DNA from: JADJOM01 sp046327715
Lineage (GTDB): Bacteria > Gemmatimonadota > Gemmatimonadetes > Gemmatimonadales > GWC2-71-9
Length of the DNA: 64,000 nucleotides
Direction of reading: 5' to 3'
Assembly (NCBI GenBank): GCA_046327715.1
Contig: JAXLXY010000010.1
Coordinates: 1 to 64,000 of the forward strand
This document shows positions 17,531 to 26,137 of this stretch, piece after piece. The stretch's first letter is position 1. Every line of letters starts with the position of its first letter. The notes below the pieces were generated by a model, which worked only from the letters and a program-made list of their open reading frames with translations, was not told the DNA's origin and ran no database searches. A program made the position numbers and the translations under genes.

Positions 17531-18562
17531 GTGATCGAGCTGACCAACGACGCGCTGCACTTCAGCTTTCCGGCGGTGCATCCCGGGGCGAAGCTGCACA
17601 TCGACTTCCAGCGGACGCTCCGGATCCCGGACGACGGCCGCGACTATCCGCTGCCCCCCGGGCTGGGGCGGTTCCCGCTGCGCCACGTCGACGACTTCGC
17701 GCGCCACGTGCCGCCGGTCTGGCTGGAGCATGGGGGCGTGATGCTGCCGATGTACCAGGCCGAGGCGCTGTGGCTCAACTTCTCGGCTCCAAGGGTGGCG
17801 GATCGTGGCACCGCCTGGCCGTGCGCCATCCGGATCGCCACGGGCAAGGTCGACGCGGTCACCGGGCGGCCGTGGGTGTCCGGGCTCGACCGGGAGCCGC
17901 AGAACTACCTCGTGCATCCGGGGCAACCGTGGCTGGACGGCTACTGCGTGGACCGCGGGGTCATCCGCCAGTTCGTGGCAATGCCGCTGGGCGAGGGATT
18001 CACCGCGGAAGAGCAGCTGACCGGGCGTGGGGAACACGGCGGGATCCAGCTCCAGGTGTTCCCGATGAAGCGGGAGGTTTTCGAGCGCCGCTTTCCCGTC
18101 CTGCCCCCGGCGCCGGAACGGGCCGGGGCCCGGGCCCTGAGCCGGGAACCCGGGGCAGTGGCGTGCGCCGTGGCGGCGCCGATCGAGCTGGGGCTGGCCC
18201 CCGGCGGCCGGATGCGGCAGGAGATCTACACCGACCGTTTCGATCTGTCGGACTGGGACCTGGAGCAGGGGAGCCGGGTGTTCGTGCACCTGACCAACGC
18301 GGTGGTGTGGCAGGCCATCGCCGGCCAGGCGCCGCCGAGTCGGCCCCCCACCGCCGCCGACTACAGCCGGGCCGGGCTGCCGTGGTTCGAGTACTATGAT
18401 GAATCCCGGCAGGCGGTGGCGGGTTCGGAGCTGTTGCGGCGGCTGCGGAGCGTGCTGGAGCTGACGGCGACGCGGGGCGGCACCGCGCTCCCGGAGAACG
18501 CATCGGTGCCGCCCGGGCGGGTGGTGAGGTTGCCGGAACGCCGGGTCCGGGAGTGGTGCTGA
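17531..18562 (+). CDS. Conserved-looking protein of unknown function, 343 aa
   Basis: I do not recognise this family. The start is GTG at 17531, with GGGAGG at 17521-17526 as a ribosome site. The sequence has no signal peptide or membrane helix and looks like a soluble beta-rich protein, opening IELTNDALHFSFPAVHPGA. Notable stretches are YQAEALWLNFSAP, NYLVHPGQPWLDGYCVDRGVIRQFVAMPLGEGFTAEEQ and MRQEIYTDRFDLSDWD. Codon use resembles the neighbours, so it is likely a resident gene. It follows the XRE gene in the same direction with a 58-bp gap and is closed by a hairpin at 18601-18622, so it may be co-transcribed with that regulator. Confidence 0.75.
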   Translation: MIELTNDALHFSFPAVHPGAKLHIDFQRTLRIPDDGRDYPLPPGLGRFPLRHVDDFARHVPPVWLEHGGVMLPMYQAEALWLNFSAPRVADRGTAWPCAIRIATGKVDAVTGRPWVSGLDREPQNYLVHPGQPWLDGYCVDRGVIRQFVAMPLGEGFTAEEQLTGRGEHGGIQLQVFPMKREVFERRFPVLPPAPERAGARALSREPGAVACAVAAPIELGLAPGGRMRQEIYTDRFDLSDWDLEQGSRVFVHLTNAVVWQAIAGQAPPSRPPTAADYSRAGLPWFEYYDESRQAVAGSELLRRLRSVLELTATRGGTALPENASVPPGRVVRLPERRVREWC

Positions 18563-18600
18563 GGGCGGCTGCCCGGGGCTGACAAGGTGAGGATTTCGGG

Positions 18601-18622
18601 GGGGCGGCCGGGCGGCCGCCCC
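18601..18622 (+). terminator. Hairpin after the unknown gene
   Basis: Perfect 9-bp arms 18601-18609 and 18614-18622 surround a GGGC loop, 38 bp after the stop at 18562. There is no long T-run, only scattered T residues behind it. It separates this gene from the glutamine synthetase promoter. Confidence 0.6.
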
Positions 18623-18627
18623 TCCGC

Positions 18628-18655
18628 TTGTTCCGCCCCGTCGGCTGGTTATCTT
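18628..18655 (+). promoter_or_regulatory. Probable promoter of the glutamine synthetase gene
   Basis: TTGTTC at 18628-18633 and TATCTT at 18650-18655 are separated by 16 bp. The -10-like TATCTT recurs before the genes at 53690 and 31400. It gives a leader of about 50 nt before the GTG at 18712. Confidence 0.5.
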
Positions 18656-18711
18656 CCCCGCCGCCAGTCCGCGCCCCCGTGCGCGACACCCTTTGCCTGA
18701 GGGCCCCACCG

Positions 18712-20853
18712 GTGACCACGCCTGCGACGAGCGGCCAGCTCGAACCCGTGGACGCATTGTACAGCCGCGACGTCTTTTCGCGCGCGGTGATGCGTCAACG
18801 GCTCCCCAAGGACGTCTTCAAGCGCCTGATCAAGACGATCGACCAGGGCGCACCCCTCGATCACAGCGTCGCCGACGTGGTGGCGAACGCCATGAAGGAC
18901 TGGGCGATCGAGAACGGGGCCACGCACTACACCCACTGGTTCCAGCCGCTGACCGGCCTGACGGCCGAGAAGCACGACAGCATGATCTCGCCGGACGGCC
19001 AGGGCGGGGTGATCTACAACTTCTCGGGCGATGAGCTGGTGCAGGGCGAGCCCGACGCCTCGAGCTTCCCCTCGGGCGGGCTGCGGGCCACCTTCGAGGC
19101 CCGCGGCTACACCGCCTGGGACGTGACCAGCCCGGCCTTCCTGGTGCGCGGCACCGGGACGGTCACGCTGGTGATCCCGACGGCCTTCGTGTCGTGGACC
19201 GGCGAGGCCCTCGACACCAAGATCCCGCTGCTCCGCTCGATGGAGGCGCTGTCGCAGCAGGCGCTCCGGATCCTCAACATCTTCGGCACCAGCCACGGCG
19301 CCACCCGGGTGTTCACCACGGTGGGGCCGGAGCAGGAGTACTTCCTGATCGACCGGGAGCTGTTCTGGCAGCGGCCGGACCTGGTGATCTGCAACCGCAC
19401 GCTGTTCGGCGCCAAGCCGCCCAAGGGCCAGCAGCTCGAGGACCAGTACTTCGGCACCATCCCCGCGCGGGTGCTGGCCTGCATGGCGGAGGTGGAGCGG
19501 GAGCTGTGGGCGCTGGGCGTGCCGGTCAAGACGCGGCACAACGAGGTGGCGCCGGCGCAGTACGAGATCGCCCCGATCTTCGAGATGAGCCAGCTGGGCA
19601 GCGACCACCAGATGCTGACCATGGAGACGCTGCGCCGGGTGGCGCCGCGCCACGGGCTGGCGGCGATCCTGCACGAGAAGCCCTTCGCGGGCGTGAACGG
19701 CTCGGGCAAGCACAACAACTGGTCGATGGCCACCGACAAGGGCCACAACCTGCTCGACCCGCAGGACGACACCCACACCAACCTGCAGTTCCTGGTGTTC
19801 CTCTGCTCGGTGATCCGGGCGGTCGACACCCACGCGGAGCTGCTGCGCGGCTCCATCGCCTCGGCGGCGAATGACCACCGGCTCGGCGCCAACGAGGCCC
19901 CGCCGGCGATCATCTCGATCTTCCTCGGGGACATGCTGCAGGACATCCTCGACCAGGTGGAGAAGGGCCAGCTCAAGCGGACCCTCAAGGGTGGCGTGAT
20001 CGACCTTGGCGCCCGCACCCTGCCCACGCTGCCGCGGCATTCCGGCGACCGCAACCGCACCAGCCCGTTTGCCTTCACCGGGAACAAGTTCGAGTTCCGC
20101 GCGGTGGGCTCGAGCCAGACGATCGCCTGGCCCAACACGGTGCTCAACACCATCGTGGCCGAGTCGCTCGACATGGTGGCCACCGAGCTGGAGCGGGCGG
20201 TGGGCAAGAACCCGACCCCGGCCCGGGTGCAGTCGGCGGCCATGGCGCTGCTCAAGAAGCTGGTCAAGCAGCACAAGCGGGTGATCTTCGGCGGCGACGG
20301 CTACTCCCAGGCCTGGCACGACGAGGCCGAGAAGCGCGGCCTGCCGCACCTGCACGACACCGTGGACTCGCTCGCCGCGCTCAAGGCCCGGAAGTACTCC
20401 GACCTGTTCAGGAAGTACGGCGTGCTCAACAAGTCCGAGTACGACAGCCGGCTCCTGATCGCCTACGAGAAGTACAACAAGGAGCTGACCATCGAGGCCG
20501 AGACCATGACCTCGCTGGGCCGCACCCACATCCTGCCCGCCGCCCTGCAGCACCAGAAGCGCGTGGCCGACGCGGTCGCCGCCACCGAGGCGGCGGGCGT
20601 GAAATGCCACGACACCGTGGCGGCGCTGGGGCAGTTCGTCAACCTGGTGTCCCGCTTCCAGGAGGCGCTCGCGGCGCTGGAGAAGGTGGCCGGCCACCAC
20701 GACGACGACCCGGCCAAGCACGCGGCCTGGATCCGGGACAAGGTGAAGCCCGCGATGGCCCAGGTCCGCACCTACGCCGACGCGCTCGAGAGCCACGTGG
20801 CCGACGACCTCTGGCCGCTGCCCTCCTACCGCGAGATGCTGTTCCTCAAATAG
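18712..20853 (+). CDS. glnN: Type III glutamine synthetase
   Basis: The 713-residue product from GTG 18712 has the length of GSIII enzymes, much longer than GSI or GSII. It makes glutamine from glutamate, ammonia and ATP. Family landmarks are THYTHWFQPLTG near the N-terminus, the metal-binding GPEQEYFLID, KTRHNEVAPAQYEIAP, EKPFAGVNGSGKHNNWSM, and GDRNRTSPFAFTGNKFEFRAVGSSQ in the active site. The C-terminal third is helical. It stands as a single-gene unit with its own promoter and a strong bidirectional hairpin at 20879-20908. No other nitrogen-assimilation gene is visible nearby. Confidence 0.96.
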   Translation: MTTPATSGQLEPVDALYSRDVFSRAVMRQRLPKDVFKRLIKTIDQGAPLDHSVADVVANAMKDWAIENGATHYTHWFQPLTGLTAEKHDSMISPDGQGGVIYNFSGDELVQGEPDASSFPSGGLRATFEARGYTAWDVTSPAFLVRGTGTVTLVIPTAFVSWTGEALDTKIPLLRSMEALSQQALRILNIFGTSHGATRVFTTVGPEQEYFLIDRELFWQRPDLVICNRTLFGAKPPKGQQLEDQYFGTIPARVLACMAEVERELWALGVPVKTRHNEVAPAQYEIAPIFEMSQLGSDHQMLTMETLRRVAPRHGLAAILHEKPFAGVNGSGKHNNWSMATDKGHNLLDPQDDTHTNLQFLVFLCSVIRAVDTHAELLRGSIASAANDHRLGANEAPPAIISIFLGDMLQDILDQVEKGQLKRTLKGGVIDLGARTLPTLPRHSGDRNRTSPFAFTGNKFEFRAVGSSQTIAWPNTVLNTIVAESLDMVATELERAVGKNPTPARVQSAAMALLKKLVKQHKRVIFGGDGYSQAWHDEAEKRGLPHLHDTVDSLAALKARKYSDLFRKYGVLNKSEYDSRLLIAYEKYNKELTIEAETMTSLGRTHILPAALQHQKRVADAVAATEAAGVKCHDTVAALGQFVNLVSRFQEALAALEKVAGHHDDDPAKHAAWIRDKVKPAMAQVRTYADALESHVADDLWPLPSYREMLFLK

Positions 20854-20878
20854 CGGGGCGCCGGCGCGCGACGGCCAA

Positions 20879-20908
20879 CGGGGTGGGTCCGGTGACGGAC
20901 CCACCCCG
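20879..20908. terminator. Strong bidirectional hairpin between glnN and the hybrid kinase gene
   Basis: Perfect 13-bp arms at 20879-20891 and 20896-20908 enclose a GTGA loop. It lies 25 bp after the glnN stop and 23 bp from the stop of the convergent kinase gene, so it probably ends both transcripts. No T-tract is present on either side. Confidence 0.75.
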
Positions 20909-20931
20909 TGTCGCGTCCGGCGCCCGCGGGC

Positions 20932-22623
20932 CTAGGCGGGCTGGGCCGCCCCTGCCCCCGCGCCCGCGTCCAACGCCTCCTGCACGGTCTTGAGCAGGTC
21001 CCGGGTGGCGAACGGCTTGGCGAGGAAGCGCACCTCCGGGCCCAGCGCGCCCCGGCTGGCCAGGGCGTCGTCGGTATAGCCGGACATGAACACCACCTGG
21101 AGCCCCGGGTGGGAGAGCCGGAGACGGTCGACCAGCTCCCGCCCGTTGAGCTCCGGCATGACGACGTCCGTGAGCAGGAGGTGGATCGGCTCCTGCAGCC
21201 GGGCCGCGAGCTCGAGCGCGGCGTGGCCGTTGGCGGCGGCGTGGATCCGGAAGCCGCGCCGCTCGAGCACCTTGCGCACCAGCTCCCGGACCGTGTCCTC
21301 GTCCTCCACCACCAGGATGGTCCCGAGGGCCGCCCCGACGGGGGCCGGCACCAGCCCGGGGATGAGCGGCGTGGGCTGCTCCGCCCCGGCGCGCGGCAGG
21401 TACACCCGGAACACGCTCCCGTGGCCGGGCTCGCTGTAGACGGCGATGTAGCCACCACTCTGCTTGACGATGCCGTACACCGTCGACAGTCCGAGTCCGG
21501 TGCCCTGGCCGACCGGCTTGGTGGTGAAGAACGGCTCGAAGATGCGGCGCTGAGTCTCCCGGTCCATGCCGCAGCCGGTGTCGCCCACGGCCAGCATGAT
21601 GTACGACCCCGGTCGGGCCCCCTGGTGCAGCCGGGCAAACTCATGGTCGAGGTCGGCGTTGGCGGTCTCGATGGTGACGGTGCCCGGGCCCGAGATGGCG
21701 TCGCGGGCGTTCACCACCAGGTTGAGCAGGATCTGCTCCACCTGGACCGGGTCGGCCTCCGCGAGGCCGGTGCCGGGCCGGGGCCGCACCACCAGCTGGA
21801 TGTCCTCGCCGATCAGCCGTCGCAGCATGCCCGCCATCTCGTTCGCCGCGCCGGCCAGGTCGATGGCGCGCGGCTTCATCACCTGACGGCGGCTGAAGGC
21901 GAGGAGCTGGCGGGTGAGGCCGGCCGCCCGGTCGCTGGCCCGGTGCACCTCGAGCAGGTCCTGGCGCCGCGGGTCGTGCTCCGGCATGTCCTCCAGCACC
22001 AGGGCGGTGTAGTTGCCGATCACGGTGAGCAGGTTGTTGAAGTCGTGCGCCACGCCCCCGGCCAGCCGCCCCACCGCCTCCATCTTCTGGGACTGGAACA
22101 GCTGTTCCTGGCTCCGGCGGAGGTCCTCCTCCGCCCGGCGCAGGTCGGCCACGTAGGCCAGGGCGTGGCTCGCCGCGGCCAGGACGCCGTAGGCGATGCC
22201 GTTGCCGATGGCCTGCTCCCGCCCCAGGCGCAGGGCAAAGGCGCCGACCGCGTGGCCGGCCGGGATCCACCCGGCCAGCCCCCACCCGACGACGCTGATC
22301 CCCGTGTGCAGCAGGCTCAGTCCGAGCGCGGCCCCCAGGTGGAACCCGGCCGCTTCGAGCCCCGACCCACTGCGATGCGCACGCGCGGCCACCCGGTGCA
22401 CCAGGCCGAAGAGCGGCACCCACAGCATCCACTCGAACAGCGAGGCCGCCGCCTGGGCGAGCGGTCCGCCCGCAGGGCGGACCATGGTCCGGGCCGCCAG
22501 GGTGAGCACGGCCATGGCCGCGCCCAGCACGGTGATGCCGAGCAGCACGCGCGGCGTACCGCCCCAGCGCCGGCCGATGGCGCCGGGGTGGGGGGGCGGA
22601 GCGGAATCCTGCTGAGAGCCCAT
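20932..22623 (-). CDS. Membrane hybrid sensor histidine kinase with C-terminal receiver
   Basis: The 563-residue product starts at ATG 22623 (MGSQQDS). The N-terminal 155 or so residues hold about four or five membrane helices with no large periplasmic loop. A short coiled coil precedes the HisKA box GRLAGGVAHDFNNLL, with phospho-acceptor His193. The HATPase shows the N box (LLNLVVNARDAI), G1 (VGDTGCGMD) and G2 (GQGTGLGLSTVYG). The C-terminal REC domain has the acidic pair VVEDEDT, phospho-acceptor Asp486 in LLTDVVMPE, MSGYT and the lysine in FLAKPF. This HDFNN-type kinase plus REC layout is common in Cox-like sensors. It diverges from the PAS kinase at 22755. Confidence 0.93.
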   Translation of the reverse strand: MGSQQDSAPPPHPGAIGRRWGGTPRVLLGITVLGAAMAVLTLAARTMVRPAGGPLAQAAASLFEWMLWVPLFGLVHRVAARAHRSGSGLEAAGFHLGAALGLSLLHTGISVVGWGLAGWIPAGHAVGAFALRLGREQAIGNGIAYGVLAAASHALAYVADLRRAEEDLRRSQEQLFQSQKMEAVGRLAGGVAHDFNNLLTVIGNYTALVLEDMPEHDPRRQDLLEVHRASDRAAGLTRQLLAFSRRQVMKPRAIDLAGAANEMAGMLRRLIGEDIQLVVRPRPGTGLAEADPVQVEQILLNLVVNARDAISGPGTVTIETANADLDHEFARLHQGARPGSYIMLAVGDTGCGMDRETQRRIFEPFFTTKPVGQGTGLGLSTVYGIVKQSGGYIAVYSEPGHGSVFRVYLPRAGAEQPTPLIPGLVPAPVGAALGTILVVEDEDTVRELVRKVLERRGFRIHAAANGHAALELAARLQEPIHLLLTDVVMPELNGRELVDRLRLSHPGLQVVFMSGYTDDALASRGALGPEVRFLAKPFATRDLLKTVQEALDAGAGAGAAQPA

Positions 22624-22754
22624 GTCAGGAAGCTTCGGCCGTCGGGGGGGCCAGCTTGAGCGGCGCGGCGCGGGCATCCGGCGGCCCGGCCGGGTGCCGA
22701 TACTGGGTCGGAGCATCGTGCGGCGGGTGACGCGGGTTCAGTCGGGGGTCGGAG

Positions 22755-24950
22755 ATGGCGGTTGCCGGGCAGGCGGACGGCGTCGGCAAGGTGGGCGTGG
22801 CGGACGGGCAGCCGGCGGATCCGGTCGGCTCCCCGGACCTGCTGCGCCTCCTGGCCGACAGCATCCCGGCCGCGGTGTTCATCAAGGACCTGCAGGGACG
22901 CTACCGGCTGGTGAACCGGGCCGCGGCGGCCGCCAGCCACCGGACCGCGGCCGACATGATCGGCCGCACCGACGAGGAGCTCTTCCCGAGCGCCGTCGCG
23001 GCGCGGCTGCGGGCCTATGACGCGGAGACCCTGCGGGCCGACCGCACCGAGACCGTGGAGGAGACGGTCGCGGCGGAAGGGGCCCTGGTGCGCCACCTGG
23101 TGACCAAGATCCCGTGCCGTGACGCGGCGGGCCGGCTCACCGGGCTGCTGGGCATCGCGCGTGACATCACCGTCCGGGGGGCGGATCCGGGGCCCGCCCG
23201 CCCGGAGACGGCCCGGCTCACCGGCATCATCGAGCTGCAGCAGGCGGTGCTCACCGCCGGCCTCGAGCCGGACGAGGTGATGCAGCGCATCGCGGACTCG
23301 TCCCGGGACCTGCTGTCGGCCGCTGGGGCGGCGGTCCTGCTGGTGGACGGCCAGGGCCTCACCTTCCGGTCCACCAGCGGCATGGCCACGCGGGTGCAGG
23401 GGGTGCGGGTCCCGGTGTCCGGGAGCCTCGCGGGCGAGACACTCGAGCACGGCCTGCCAGCGCGCGCCGATGACACCGAGGCCGATCCCCGGGTGCACCG
23501 GGCCACGACCCGCCGCCTCGGCTGCCGCTCGATCCTGACGGTGCCCCTCCGCGACGGCCGTCGCGCCGTCGGCGTCCTGACGGTGATGCACCACCAGCCC
23601 GCTGCCTTCGGCGAGGCGGACGAACAGGTCCTGCTGCTCATCGGGGGCATGCTGAGCGCCGCCCTGGCCCGCGCCCTCTCGTTTGACGCCAACCGCCGCC
23701 TGCTCGAGGAGCGGACCGCCACGCTCTCCGCGCTGCGGGGCAGCGAGGAGCGGCTCCAATCCGCCATGCGGGCGGCGCGGATCGGCGTCTGGGACTGGGA
23801 CCTCCGCAGCCAGGAGATCACCTGGCTCGGCGAGCACGAGTCGATGCTCGGCTTCGGCCCCGGGGAATTCGACGGCCGCTACGAGTCCTTCATGGCGCGG
23901 GTGCACCCCGAGGACCGCGCGGCGCTCGACCGGGCGATCACCGCCGCCATCACCGGGCTCACCGAATACACCCACAGCTTCCGGGTGGTCTGGGGGGACG
24001 GCTCGGTGCGCTGGCTGACCGGCCGGGGCCAGGTGCACGGCGACGCGGACGGCGCGCCCACGCGGATGGTCGGCGCGGTCACCGACATCACCGCCCGCCG
24101 GGCGCTGGAGCACCAGGTGCTGCAGGCGCAGAAGATCGAGGCCATCGGCCAGCTCGCGGCCGGGATTGCGCACGAGATCAACACCCCGACGCAGTATGTG
24201 GGCGACAACCTTCGGTTCCTGCAGGGCGCCTATGGCGACCTGATCACCCTGCTCACCGCCCACCGCGCCCTGGCCGCGGAGGCGACGGCGGCCGGCCTTT
24301 CCGTGGGACCGGTGGCCGAGCTGTGGGAAGGCGTCGACGCGGACTTCGTGCTGGAGGAGGTGCCCCGCGCGGTGGCGCAGGCGCTCGAGGGGGTGGAGCG
24401 GGTCAGCGAGATCGTGCGCGCCATGAAGGAGTTCAGCCATCCCGGCGGCAACGACCCGGTGCCCGTGGACCTCAACCGCGCCATCGAGAACACCGCGGCG
24501 GTCTCGCGCAACGAGTGGAAATACCTGGCCGACCTGGAGTTCGACCTCGACGCGGCCCTTCCCCCGGTGTCCTGCCTGGTGGGCGAGATCCAGCAGGTCC
24601 TGCTCAACCTGGTGGTGAACGCCGCGCACGCCATCGGCGACGTGGTCCAGGACAGCGGGGAGCGCGGCCGGATCACCATCCGCACCCGGGTCCGGGACGA
24701 GGTCGTGGAGATCCGGGTGGAGGACAGCGGCACCGGCATCCCGGCCGCGGTCCAGCCCCGCATCTTCGACCCGTTCTTCACCACCAAGGAGGTGGGGCGG
24801 GGCACCGGCCAGGGGCTCGCGATCGCCCGCGACGTGGTGGTACGGAAGCACCGCGGCACGCTCACCTTCGAGACCACGCCCGGGCAGGGGACCACGTTCA
24901 TCGTGCGGCTGCCGCTGCACCCAGACGATGACCTGCGGGAGCGGGCCTGA
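22755..24950 (+). CDS. PAS-GAF-PAS sensor histidine kinase
   Basis: The 731-residue soluble sensor has a PAS domain at about 28-140 (LLADSIPAAVFIKDLQGRY to GLLGIARDIT). A GAF domain follows at about 160-310 (DLLSAAGAAVLLVDG, GCRSILTVPLRDG). A PAS_3-type fold occupies about 330-455 (IGVWDWDLRSQEITW, ARVHPEDRAALD, GAVTDITAR). The HisKA box QLAAGIAHEINTPTQYV has His473. The HATPase has LLNLVVNAAHAIGD, VEDSGTGIP and GRGTGQGLAIARDVV. HEINTPTQYVGDNL is seen in kinases with a long helical insert, as here. The stop shares one base with the start of the REC-HDOD gene, so the three signalling genes form one transcript. Confidence 0.93.
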   Translation: MAVAGQADGVGKVGVADGQPADPVGSPDLLRLLADSIPAAVFIKDLQGRYRLVNRAAAAASHRTAADMIGRTDEELFPSAVAARLRAYDAETLRADRTETVEETVAAEGALVRHLVTKIPCRDAAGRLTGLLGIARDITVRGADPGPARPETARLTGIIELQQAVLTAGLEPDEVMQRIADSSRDLLSAAGAAVLLVDGQGLTFRSTSGMATRVQGVRVPVSGSLAGETLEHGLPARADDTEADPRVHRATTRRLGCRSILTVPLRDGRRAVGVLTVMHHQPAAFGEADEQVLLLIGGMLSAALARALSFDANRRLLEERTATLSALRGSEERLQSAMRAARIGVWDWDLRSQEITWLGEHESMLGFGPGEFDGRYESFMARVHPEDRAALDRAITAAITGLTEYTHSFRVVWGDGSVRWLTGRGQVHGDADGAPTRMVGAVTDITARRALEHQVLQAQKIEAIGQLAAGIAHEINTPTQYVGDNLRFLQGAYGDLITLLTAHRALAAEATAAGLSVGPVAELWEGVDADFVLEEVPRAVAQALEGVERVSEIVRAMKEFSHPGGNDPVPVDLNRAIENTAAVSRNEWKYLADLEFDLDAALPPVSCLVGEIQQVLLNLVVNAAHAIGDVVQDSGERGRITIRTRVRDEVVEIRVEDSGTGIPAAVQPRIFDPFFTTKEVGRGTGQGLAIARDVVVRKHRGTLTFETTPGQGTTFIVRLPLHPDDDLRERA

Positions 24951-26137
24951 TGCGGCGCATCCTCTTCGTCGACGACGAACCCCGGATCCTCGAGGGGCTC
25001 CGGCGCATGCTCCACGGCGAGCGGAGCCACTGGGACCTGCGCTTCGCCACCAGCGGGGCAGCGGCCCTCGCCGAACTGGCGCGGGAGCCGGCCGACGTCG
25101 TGGTCACCGACATGCGCATGCCGGGGATGGACGGGGCCGAGCTCCTCGCGCGGGTGGCCACCGTGGCCCCCGACGCCATCCGCATCGTGCTCTCGGGGCA
25201 GACCGACGACCTCTCCAGCACCCGCACGGTGCCGGTGGCCCACCAGTTCCTCACCAAGCCCTGCGAGGCACCGGTGCTGCGGGAGGTGGTGGAGCGGGCC
25301 TGCGCCCTGCGCGAGCTGCTCGCGAGCCCGGGGCTGCGGCGGCTCATCGGGACGGTCGACACCCTCCCCTCGGTGCCGGCGATCTGGCACGCGCTCGGCC
25401 GCGCCCTGGGGGATCCGGGCTCGAGCGTGGGGCAGATCGCGGAGATCATCGAGCAGGACGCCGGCCTCTCGGCCCGGGTGCTGCACCTGGTCAACTCCGC
25501 CTTCTTCGGCCAGCGGCGGCAGGTCACCAGCGTGGCCCAGGCCACCACGCTCCTCGGCACGGGACTCATCCGGTCGCTGGCGCTCGCCCAGCACGTCTTC
25601 TCCACCGGCTTCAGCGCCGCCTCCGCCGGCTGCACGGTGGAGGGCGAGCAGGCGCACGGCCTGGCGGTGGCCCGGCTCGCCCGCGTGCTCCCGGGCGACT
25701 CGGCGCTGGCCGAGACGGCGTTCTCCGCCGGCCTGCTGCACGATGTGGGCAAGCTCATCCTCGCCACCCGGCTGCCCCAGGCCTTCGCGGATGACCTGCG
25801 GCAGAGCCGGGCCCTCCAGGTGCCGCTGCACGACATCGAACTGCGCCGCGCGGGCGTCACCCACGCGGAGGTCGGCGCCTACCTGCTCGGGCTCTGGGGG
25901 CTGCCGCACCCGGTGCTCGAGGCCGTGGCGCACCACCACCGTCCGGGCCGCGTGTTCCCCGGCGACCGCCGGGTGGTGCTCGCCGTGCACGTGGCCGATG
26001 CGCTGGTCCATGAGCGGCAGGAGGGGGCCGGACGCGCCGCCGCCCGGCTGGACCTCGAGGTCCTCGCCGAGGCGGGCTGGGCACGGCGGCTCGACGAGTG
26101 GCGGGCGCGCGCCGAGGCGCTCGAGGGCGACGGGTGA
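24950..26137 (+). CDS. Response regulator with HDOD output domain
   Basis: The 395-residue product starts at ATG 24950. Residues 1-120 form a receiver: ILFVDDEPRILEG, phospho-acceptor Asp in VVTDMRMPGMDG, IVLSGQT and the lysine of FLTKPCE. Residues about 130-330 form an HDOD domain: SVPAIWHALGRAL, IAEIIEQDAGLSARVLHLVNSAFFG, VTSVAQATTLLG, AGLLHDVGKLIL. HDOD domains are HD-like output modules in signalling proteins. Its HD dipeptide and GK are kept, unlike those of the next gene. The gene is coupled to the upstream kinase (shared base TGATG) and to the downstream regulator (GTGA). Confidence 0.92.
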   Translation: MRRILFVDDEPRILEGLRRMLHGERSHWDLRFATSGAAALAELAREPADVVVTDMRMPGMDGAELLARVATVAPDAIRIVLSGQTDDLSSTRTVPVAHQFLTKPCEAPVLREVVERACALRELLASPGLRRLIGTVDTLPSVPAIWHALGRALGDPGSSVGQIAEIIEQDAGLSARVLHLVNSAFFGQRRQVTSVAQATTLLGTGLIRSLALAQHVFSTGFSAASAGCTVEGEQAHGLAVARLARVLPGDSALAETAFSAGLLHDVGKLILATRLPQAFADDLRQSRALQVPLHDIELRRAGVTHAEVGAYLLGLWGLPHPVLEAVAHHHRPGRVFPGDRRVVLAVHVADALVHERQEGAGRAAARLDLEVLAEAGWARRLDEWRARAEALEGDG

